From Oscillospiraceae bacterium (GTDB taxonomy: Bacteria; Bacillota; Clostridia; Oscillospirales; Ruminococcaceae): a stretch of DNA of 5,408 bases. The DNA lies in assembly GCA_019416775.1 (NCBI GenBank), contig DXWR01000321.1, forward strand, positions 1-5,408. Direction: 5' to 3'. The position numbers were made by a program, and so were the translations under genes. This document shows, in pieces, positions 1 through 5,187 of this stretch. The first letter of the stretch is position 1; every line of letters begins with the position of its first letter. The notes under the pieces were generated by a model. That model saw only the letters and a list, made by a program, of their open reading frames with translations. It made no database searches and had not been told where the DNA came from.

Positions 1-90
1 ATCCCAATCGAGTTTTTTGAAATTTTGACAAATTTTACGGTATCTACCGGTATATCCATGGATTTTTTGGGAAAGTTTTTTCACTTTTCA

Positions 91-119
91 TTGACACTTC
101 CTTTGCCATGCAGTATAAT
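91..119 (+). promoter_or_regulatory. Consensus sigma-A promoter of the fabF-like gene
   Basis: TTGACA at 91-96 and TATAAT at 114-119 are separated by exactly 17 bases, a perfect match to the housekeeping promoter consensus. Transcription would start near 126, giving a leader of about 30 bases before the ATG at 158. T-tracts at 63-68, 76-81 and 85-88 lie directly upstream and could act as an UP-like or bent-DNA element. A 6-bp inverted repeat, GTTTCG (121-126) and CGAAAC (138-143), straddles the expected start site. Confidence 0.9.
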
Positions 120-157
120 AGTTTCGAGAAAGAACCACGAAACAGACGGGGTGCATC

Positions 158-1402
158 ATGAATCAAAATCATTTAGTAGTTACCGGTATGGGCGCTGTCA
201 CACCCATCGGAATTGGAGTCGAGTCTTATTGGAATAATCTGATCAAAGGCGTATCCGGGGTAGACCGGATTCGTGTATTTGATCCTTCCGGTCTTCCGGT
301 GCAGATTGCAGCGGAAGTCAAAAATTTTGACCCGCTGGATTACCTGCCCAAGACGTTGGTAAAGGCCACCGACCGGTTTATGCAGTTTGCCATCATTGCC
401 GCCAAGCAAGCATTGGCTCAAAGCAAACTAAACATTGCTCAAAACTCGGACCGCATCGGTATTGTAATGGGAACCGCTATGGACGGTGTCAGCTGCGTTG
501 CCAACACCCAGCATTCCTATTCCACCGGCGCAGCCAAAAAGATCGGACCCCGGTTTGTTCCCATGGTCATTGGAAACATTGCTGCAGCCCAGGTTGCCAT
601 TGAATACGGCATTCACGGTCCCAGCTTTACCGTCAACACCGCCTGCTCATCCGGAGGCGACGCCATGATGCTGGCCGCCATGCTGATCAATAGTGGAGAG
701 GCAGATGCAGTGCTGGTGATGGGAGGGGAGTCCATCCTCACTCCGGTAGTGGTGTCCAGTTTGGCCCAGTCCAAGGCACTATCCCGCCGCAACGACGATC
801 CTGCCACCGCCTGCCGGCCTTTTGATGCAGACCGGGACGGCTTTGTCATTGGAGAAGGGGGCGGAGCGATTCTGCTGGAACGGGAAGAATACGCTCTATC
901 CCGAGATGCGGAAATTTTTGCCCGTGTTCCCGGCTATGCCAACACCAGCGACGGTTACCATGTGGTCAGCCCGATGCCGGACGGTGCAGGTGCTGCCCGG
1001 TGTATGCAGCTGGCGTTGCAGCGCGCCGGTCTGAACCCTTCAGACATCGATTATATCAATGCCCACGGCACCTCTACACCGTTAGGGGATCAGGCGGAAA
1101 CCACCGCCATTAAAGCCGTGTTTGGGGGCATTGAAACAGCACCTCCGGTAAGTGCGACTAAGAGCGCCACCGGCCACTTAATGGGAGCAGGCGGCATTAC
1201 GGAAGTCATTGCCTGCATCCAAGCTATCCGAGAAGGTATCCTTCCTCCTACCATCAATTATGCAACACCGGATCCTGTTTGCGACTTGGATTATGTGCCA
1301 AATCAAGCCAGAAAAGCCAAGGTGCGTTACGCTATGTCCAACTCGTTGGGCTTTGGCGGACAAAATTCCAGCATCATTGTCAGCGCTTACGGAACAAAAT
1401 GA
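158..1402 (+). CDS. fabF: 3-oxoacyl-ACP synthase II (FabF/KAS II family)
   Basis: This cytoplasmic condensing enzyme would join malonyl-ACP to an acyl-ACP with loss of CO2, the chain-extension step of fatty acid synthesis. The 414-residue length matches FabF (about 413). Visible landmarks are the nucleophile Cys163 in NTACSSGG, the PFDADRDGF..GEGGG block (221-236), His303 in NAHGTSTPLGD, Lys335 and His340 in KSATGHLMGAGG, and the C-terminal gate GFGGQN (398-403). The catalytic residues fall at the numbers used for E. coli FabF. The ATG at 158 follows GGGGTG (148-153), a fair Shine-Dalgarno. The gene stands alone between its own promoter and terminator, with no acc or other fab genes nearby. 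Oddities are Met108-Asp109 where FabF usually has Ile-Gly, CSSGG after the nucleophile, and GFGGQN at the gate. The family is certain. Whether this is the housekeeping FabF or a specialised ketosynthase is open. Confidence 0.93.
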   Translation: MNQNHLVVTGMGAVTPIGIGVESYWNNLIKGVSGVDRIRVFDPSGLPVQIAAEVKNFDPLDYLPKTLVKATDRFMQFAIIAAKQALAQSKLNIAQNSDRIGIVMGTAMDGVSCVANTQHSYSTGAAKKIGPRFVPMVIGNIAAAQVAIEYGIHGPSFTVNTACSSGGDAMMLAAMLINSGEADAVLVMGGESILTPVVVSSLAQSKALSRRNDDPATACRPFDADRDGFVIGEGGGAILLEREEYALSRDAEIFARVPGYANTSDGYHVVSPMPDGAGAARCMQLALQRAGLNPSDIDYINAHGTSTPLGDQAETTAIKAVFGGIETAPPVSATKSATGHLMGAGGITEVIACIQAIREGILPPTINYATPDPVCDLDYVPNQARKAKVRYAMSNSLGFGGQNSSIIVSAYGTK

Positions 1403-1409
1403 ATTTTCC

Positions 1410-1443
1410 AGCCGTGCCTGTTGGTGCGGCTTTTATCTTTTTT
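1410..1443 (+). terminator. Intrinsic terminator after the fabF-like gene
   Basis: Seven bases after the stop codon, AGCCGTGCC (1410-1418) pairs with GGTGCGGCT (1423-1431) around a TGTT loop. This is a 9-bp stem with two G-U pairs. It runs straight into a T-rich tail at 1431-1443, interrupted only by A and C. Position, stem and tail fit a Rho-independent terminator, which makes the upstream gene monocistronic. Confidence 0.88.
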
Positions 1444-1471
1444 CTGGATAGACTTATGCGAAAATAACATC

Positions 1472-1511
1472 AACGGCAGAATTTTACAAAAACGGCAGAA
1501 TTTTACAAAAA
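1472..1511. repeat. Tandem 19-bp direct repeat upstream of the acyl-CoA synthetase promoter
   Basis: The unit AACGGCAGAATTTTACAAA occurs at 1472-1490 and again, identically, at 1491-1509, with two further matching bases. The array ends 19 bases before the -35 box of the next promoter. The period is a little under two helical turns. The location suggests paired sites for a regulator, or a recent slippage duplication. I do not recognise it as a known operator. Confidence 0.9.
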
Positions 1512-1530
1512 GATTGCATTGTAGAGTGAG

Positions 1531-1559
1531 TTGACAGATTTTTCAAACTTCCGTATAAT
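1531..1559 (+). promoter_or_regulatory. Consensus sigma-A promoter of the acyl-CoA synthetase gene
   Basis: TTGACA (1531-1536) and TATAAT (1554-1559) are 17 bases apart, again a perfect consensus. Transcription should begin near 1566, leaving a leader of about 95 bases. The leader contains one weak stem, TCCCC (1598-1602) with GGGGA (1609-1613), and no T-tract after it. The rest of the gap, up to the GAGG ribosome binding site at 1650-1653, shows no recognisable riboswitch. Confidence 0.9.
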
Positions 1560-1660
1560 TTGATTACAGCATAAGTCAATGCAAGAAATGAATGAAATCC
1601 CCTGATTTGGGGAAAACTGGCTGAGAAATACGGCTGGATATTGGAAAGTGAGGATCTTTC

Positions 1661-3292
1661 ATGGAATATACCTACGATGTAACCATGTTTCGGGATACGT
1701 TTGAACATGAATTTACCTATTTAAACGGCTTCCTTCGCAATGTTTCCAAAAACGGCGACAAACCTGCCATGGTGTGCCCTTTAACCAGCCGCAGATGGAA
1801 TTACACTCAGCTTAATGAAGACTGCAACCGTTTGGCCCATGCCATGAAAGCGGACGGAGTGGGGAAAAATGATGTGGTCATGTATATGCTGCTGAATTCT
1901 GCGGAGTTTGTGTTCTGCTATCTGGGCGCTCATAAAATCGGCGCCATCAACTGTCCGGTAAACTACCGCCAAGCTCCCGGTGAGATCGCTTTGATGCTGG
2001 AAGACAGCAAACCCAAAGTATTTGTCTACGACGCGGAATTTCGCAAGGTAGCACAGGATGCCTTGAAGATGTCCAGCTATACCCCGGATCGGGTTGTGGT
2101 AGTGGATTTGGAAAATAAAGCGACAGCCGATCAAGGCGAAATTGCCTATCGGGATTATGTGGACGGACAAAGCGTGGAAAATCCCCCCATTGATTTCCAT
2201 CCACATATCTACGACGAAACCACCCGCCTTTACACCTCCGGCACCACCAACCGGCCCAAAGGAGTCCCCATCAACAACATCAACGAAGTCCTTTCTGCCC
2301 ATGATGTAATGATGCATTTCCCGTTAAATGCCAGAGACTGCACCATGAACATGACTCCTTGGTTCCATCGAGGCGGCATCCACTCCGGCGGTCCTTGCCC
2401 CACCTTTTATGCCGGGGGACAGGTGGTTATCCTAAGGGATTTCAATCCACGCCGGTGTTTGAACTACGTCAAGGAATACGGCATTACCTTCCTTATCGGT
2501 GTGCCGGCCATCATTGAGATGCTGGCTCGGGCTCAGGAGAGCAGCCCGGTGGATCTCAGCGGTTTGAAGGGGATTGTGACCATGGGCGCTCCCTTTGAAA
2601 AGGCTGCCTGCGAAAAATACCTCAAGCTGCTGACTCCCCATATTTTCAACGGTTATGGCACAACCGAAAGCTTTTGGAATACCTTTTTGCGGCCCTATGA
2701 TCTGCCTGAAATGAGCGGAAGCGCCGGCCAATCCTGTACCGACGATGAAGTGCGGCTGGTCAAAGTCTGTGAAAACGGCCATTCCGAACCGGATGACACC
2801 GTCGCTAAAGACAGCCAGGAAGTGGGAGAAATTATCATCAAGTCTCCTGCCAAGAGCGCTTACTGCTACTTTAACAATCCGGAAATGACTGAAAAGCGGT
2901 TCTACAAAGGCTATATGTACACCGGTGATTTGGGCGTTTGGGATGAGCACGAATTTGTAACGGTAGTAGGCCGAAAGGACGACATGATCGTCTCCGCCGG
3001 GGAAAATATCTACCCTACTCAGATCGAAGCCATCCTCAATGAACATCCCAAGGTGCGGGAAAGCGCTGTCATCGGCATTCCGGACCGCACTCGGGGCCAG
3101 ATCGTGGCCGCCTATGTGATTCCGGAAGAGGGTGTGGAACTGACCGGAGCAGAGCTGAAGGAGTACTGTGCCAATCACCCCATGCTTTCTCCCTATAAGC
3201 GGCCCCGGCAGTACAACATCGTTACCGAGCTGCCCCACACCGCCACCGGAAAGCTGATGCACTACGTGCTGCGGAAAAATCACCAGGAATAA
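1661..3292 (+). CDS. Acyl-CoA synthetase, AMP-forming (ANL superfamily)
   Basis: The 543-residue protein belongs to the acyl/aryl-CoA ligases, which activate a carboxylic acid with ATP to an acyl-adenylate and then transfer it to coenzyme A. Landmarks in order are the phosphate-binding loop YTSGTTNRPKG (191-201), GYGTTES (331-337) whose Thr-Glu contacts ATP/Mg, YTGD (420-423), the hinge region GRKDD (437-441) followed by SAGENIYP, and the catalytic lysine Lys531 in TATGK. Both the large N-terminal domain and the mobile C-terminal domain are therefore complete. No signal peptide or membrane segment is apparent, so it is probably cytoplasmic. The ATG at 1661 has GAGG seven bases upstream. The loop has Asn197 where Gly is usual. 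The acid substrate cannot be read from the sequence: medium- or long-chain fatty acid, or an aromatic acid, are all possible. It has its own promoter and no clear terminator. Confidence 0.88.
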   Translation: MEYTYDVTMFRDTFEHEFTYLNGFLRNVSKNGDKPAMVCPLTSRRWNYTQLNEDCNRLAHAMKADGVGKNDVVMYMLLNSAEFVFCYLGAHKIGAINCPVNYRQAPGEIALMLEDSKPKVFVYDAEFRKVAQDALKMSSYTPDRVVVVDLENKATADQGEIAYRDYVDGQSVENPPIDFHPHIYDETTRLYTSGTTNRPKGVPINNINEVLSAHDVMMHFPLNARDCTMNMTPWFHRGGIHSGGPCPTFYAGGQVVILRDFNPRRCLNYVKEYGITFLIGVPAIIEMLARAQESSPVDLSGLKGIVTMGAPFEKAACEKYLKLLTPHIFNGYGTTESFWNTFLRPYDLPEMSGSAGQSCTDDEVRLVKVCENGHSEPDDTVAKDSQEVGEIIIKSPAKSAYCYFNNPEMTEKRFYKGYMYTGDLGVWDEHEFVTVVGRKDDMIVSAGENIYPTQIEAILNEHPKVRESAVIGIPDRTRGQIVAAYVIPEEGVELTGAELKEYCANHPMLSPYKRPRQYNIVTELPHTATGKLMHYVLRKNHQE

Positions 3293-3306
3293 ATAGTTTT
3301 TTCTTT

Positions 3307-3333
3307 CCAGGTCTTGACAGGAACAAGACTTGG
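3307..3333. repeat. Near-perfect inverted repeat across the rimP promoter -35 box
   Basis: CCAGGTCTTG (3307-3316) faces CAAGACTTGG (3324-3333) across a 7-base spacer. Nine of ten positions are complementary and the tenth is a G-T pair. The repeat covers the whole -35 hexamer (3314-3319) and part of the spacer, where a repressor would block RNA polymerase. As RNA it could instead fold at the 3' end of readthrough transcripts from the upstream gene. No T-tract follows it, so it is not a standard terminator. Confidence 0.75.
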
Positions 3334-3342
3334 TGCTATAAT
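3314..3342 (+). promoter_or_regulatory. Consensus sigma-A promoter of the rimP-nusA operon, extended -10
   Basis: TTGACA (3314-3319) and TATAAT (3337-3342) are 17 bases apart, and TG at 3334-3335 adds an extended -10 element. This predicts a very strong basal promoter starting near 3349, with a leader of about 100 bases before rimP. Strong expression fits the housekeeping role of the operon, and would be limited by the inverted repeat over the -35 box and the hairpin in the leader. Confidence 0.9.
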
Positions 3343-3367
3343 CAAAATGCTTCAATAAGGTTTTACT

Positions 3368-3403
3368 GAGGGCTGGGTTGACAAACCCAGCCTTCCCATT
3401 TAT
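3368..3403 (+). promoter_or_regulatory. Leader hairpin, candidate NusA-dependent attenuator
   Basis: GGCTGGGTT (3371-3379) and AACCCAGCC (3384-3392) form a perfect 9-bp stem with a GACA loop. G3368-C3395, A3369-T3394 and a G-T pair extend it to 12 bp. The following TTCCCATTTAT is a poor, interrupted T-tract, so termination would need help. In Bacillus subtilis the same operon is autoregulated by NusA-stimulated termination in its leader, and this hairpin sits in the equivalent place. A weak competing pairing, GGTTT (3359-3363) with AAACC (3383-3387), is possible. The attenuator role is inference. Confidence 0.6.
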
Positions 3404-3448
3404 GTAGGCGGTTGCGTTACCGCTGCCCCAGAGGGAAAGGAGCGTTTT

Positions 3449-3934
3449 ATGGGAAAAGAAAACAATAAATCCCAAACTGTTCAGCGCACCCGGTCTTTGG
3501 CTCAACCCATTGCCGATGAGCTGGGCCTGATTTTATGGGACGTCCGCTTTGAAAAGGAAGGGGCCGACTGGTTCTTGCGGATCATCATTGATTCCAAGGA
3601 AGGAGAAGGGGTTTCCTTCGACCAGTGTGAAGCGCTCAGCCGCAGGCTGGACCCGCTGCTGGACGAAGAGGACTTTATCCCCCAAAGCTACTATTTGGAA
3701 GTTTCTTCTCCCGGATTGATGCGTCCCCTGCGCCGCCCGGAACACTTTACCGCAACCATCGGTATGGAGGTAGAGGTAAAGCTCTACCAACCCAGAAACG
3801 GCCAGCGCCAACTGGTGGCGCTGCTTGAAGACTATCAGGACGGCGTCATGACTTTGAAGCAGGACCAGGAACAGTTCACCCTTCCGGTGAAGGACTGTGC
3901 CTGGGTCAAGCGCCATGACGATTTAGAGTTTTAA
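3449..3934 (+). CDS. rimP: Ribosome maturation factor RimP
   Basis: RimP binds the free 30S subunit and assists its late assembly. The 161-residue length is typical. The N-terminal alpha/beta domain includes LGLILWDVRF (25-34) and WFLRIIID (41-48). The family signature YYLEVSSPGLMRPLRR lies at 81-96, and a C-terminal SH3-like barrel covers roughly 100-161. The ATG at 3449 follows a strong ribosome binding site, AAAGGAG (3436-3442), with a 6-base spacer. It is the first gene of the operon, followed after 32 bases by nusA, the standard bacterial arrangement. One small oddity is Met91 where the signature usually has an acidic residue (SSPGLDRPL or SSPGLERPL). The upstream neighbour is an acyl-CoA synthetase gene rather than polC or proS, which are common there in Firmicutes. 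Confidence 0.96.
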   Translation: MGKENNKSQTVQRTRSLAQPIADELGLILWDVRFEKEGADWFLRIIIDSKEGEGVSFDQCEALSRRLDPLLDEEDFIPQSYYLEVSSPGLMRPLRRPEHFTATIGMEVEVKLYQPRNGQRQLVALLEDYQDGVMTLKQDQEQFTLPVKDCAWVKRHDDLEF

Positions 3935-3966
3935 GTTGTAATCGCCAAAAAGGCGTGAGGGAAAGG

Positions 3967-5166
3967 ATGATTCGCAAAATGAATAATAACAATAATATGA
4001 ATATTTTCGATGCCCTGCACCTGTTGGAGCAGGAAAGAGGCATTTCTATTTCCGATTTGCGGGACGGCCTTATCAATGCCATTGCAGTTTCCATCAAAAA
4101 GAACTACAATGTAGATGACGACCATGTTCTGGTGGATCTGGATGTGGAAAATCGCCGGTTTACCGTCAGCACCTTCAAAGATGTGGTGGAAGAGGTGGAA
4201 GACCCCAACATTCAAATTTCCTTAGAGGATGCTCTGGCAAAAAATAAACGGATGAAAATCGGTTCCCGACTGGAAACCCGGCTGGACACCAAGAAGATCG
4301 GCCGCATTGCTGCTCAGGCAGGCAAGAACCTGATTCATCAGGCCATTGCGGAGTCGGTAAACAATCATATCCGTGCCAATGCCGGGGAAGTGGTCTCCGG
4401 CGTGGTGCAGAAAATCGAATCCCGCACCGGCAATGTCACCGTGGAAATCGACAAAAATGAATTCGTCCTCTTTAAAAATGAGCAGATTCCCGGAGAAAAG
4501 TTGTTTGAAGGGGATCACATCAAGGTATATGTCAGCGAGCGAGTAGTGGATAAAGAAACCGGCCGCACCGTGATCAAAATCAGCCGAGTCAGCCGAGAAA
4601 TGGTAAAGCGGCTGTTTGAAAAGGAAGTGCCGGAAATCTACAACGGTGAAGTGGAGATCAAGGCCATTTCCCGGGAACCGGGCAACCGCACCAAGATCGC
4701 TGTTTGGAGCCGAGATGAAAACATCGATCCTCGGGGCGCCTGCATCGGCCCCAAGGGTACCCGGGTTGCCAGCGTGGTAAAGGAACTAAACAACGAAAAG
4801 ATCGACATTGTGCTGTACAGCGACGATCCGGAAGAATTTATTGCCTCCGCGCTCAGCCCCGCTACCGTCCTCAGCGTCCAGATTCTGGATCCGGAAGAAC
4901 GCACCTGCCGGGTGATTGTGCCGGACAGCCAGTTGAGCCTGGCCATTGGCAACAAGGGTCAAAACGCTAAACTGGCGGCCCGCCTCACCGGATACAGCAT
5001 TGATATCAAACCCCAAAGCAGCTTGCTGCAGTCTTCCGGAAGCGACGACGAACAGTACGCCAACCGGCTGGTGATTGATTTGGGGGACGAGGAGGAAGAA
5101 GAAAAAGCGGCTCCCGAAGCAGAAGAAGCGGTGGAAGGAACCCAGTCTCAACAGGAGCAGGCCTGA
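3967..5166 (+). CDS. nusA: Transcription elongation/termination factor NusA
   Basis: NusA binds RNA polymerase, stabilises RNA hairpins in the exit channel, and promotes pausing, intrinsic termination and antitermination. From the ATG at 3967 it has 399 residues. The N-terminal polymerase-binding domain runs to about 130, the S1 domain starts near 139 (AGEVVSGVV), and two KH domains follow with loops GPKG (261-264) and GNKG (328-331). The E. coli-type C-terminal acidic repeats are absent, as usual in Firmicutes. Instead a tail of about 45 residues, rich in Glu, Ala and Gln, ends the protein. I chose 3967 because GAGG (3957-3960) lies six bases upstream. ATG 3979 (after AAAGGA, spacer 11) is a real alternative and would begin MNNNNNMNIFDAL. 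A GTG at 3955 lacks a good ribosome binding site. NusA may feed back on its own operon through the leader hairpin. Confidence 0.96.
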   Translation: MIRKMNNNNNMNIFDALHLLEQERGISISDLRDGLINAIAVSIKKNYNVDDDHVLVDLDVENRRFTVSTFKDVVEEVEDPNIQISLEDALAKNKRMKIGSRLETRLDTKKIGRIAAQAGKNLIHQAIAESVNNHIRANAGEVVSGVVQKIESRTGNVTVEIDKNEFVLFKNEQIPGEKLFEGDHIKVYVSERVVDKETGRTVIKISRVSREMVKRLFEKEVPEIYNGEVEIKAISREPGNRTKIAVWSRDENIDPRGACIGPKGTRVASVVKELNNEKIDIVLYSDDPEEFIASALSPATVLSVQILDPEERTCRVIVPDSQLSLAIGNKGQNAKLAARLTGYSIDIKPQSSLLQSSGSDDEQYANRLVIDLGDEEEEEKAAPEAEEAVEGTQSQQEQA

Positions 5167-5187
5167 ACCCGAAAGGAAGGATAAACC

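Noticed and set aside
25..237. Small + strand open frame upstream of and overlapping the fabF-like gene
   Set aside because: It spans the promoter and overlaps the real start in another frame, with no ribosome binding site; the translation looks random.
1451..1577. Miniature transposable element bounded by the 9-bp inverted repeat
   Set aside because: No target-site duplication is visible (the flanks differ) and the interior contains a functional-looking promoter.
1598..1613. TCCCC/GGGGA hairpin as attenuator of the acyl-CoA synthetase gene
   Set aside because: It has only 5 bp with a 6-base loop and is followed by AAAA rather than a T-tract.
1608..1655. TPP-riboswitch-like words (GGCTGAGAAATAC, CTGGATAT) in the leader of the acyl-CoA synthetase gene
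   Set aside because: The order is suggestive, but the central conserved block with ACCTGATCTGG and the closing helices is missing and the segment is too short. It also lacks a sensible link to thiamine.
1781..2317. 178-codon open frame on the - strand
   Set aside because: It is entirely antisense to a clear gene, with no recognisable motif and no promoter or ribosome binding site seen.
3259..3306. Terminator after the acyl-CoA synthetase gene (T-run 3297-3306)
   Set aside because: The only upstream stem is a 4-bp one (GCAC/GTGC, 3259-3269) almost 30 bases away, so no stem abuts the T-run. The larger inverted repeat at 3307-3333 comes after the T-run, not before it.
3378..3406. Second TTGACA (3378-3383) with TATGTA 17 bases downstream, as another rimP promoter
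   Set aside because: The -35 word falls in the loop and arm of the leader hairpin, and the -10 matches only three of six positions.
2432..3505. Long open frame (357 codons) on the - strand
   Set aside because: It lies antisense to the acyl-CoA synthetase gene, runs across the rimP promoter and leader, and its translation resembles no family I know. It is explained by codon bias of the + strand gene.
3943..3955. CGCC-AAAAA-GGCG mini-hairpin before nusA
   Set aside because: Four base pairs are too few to claim regulation, though it lies next to the nusA ribosome binding site.
3955..3957. GTG start for nusA
   Set aside because: No usable Shine-Dalgarno lies upstream; the GAGG and AAAGGA sequences that would serve nusA lie downstream of it.
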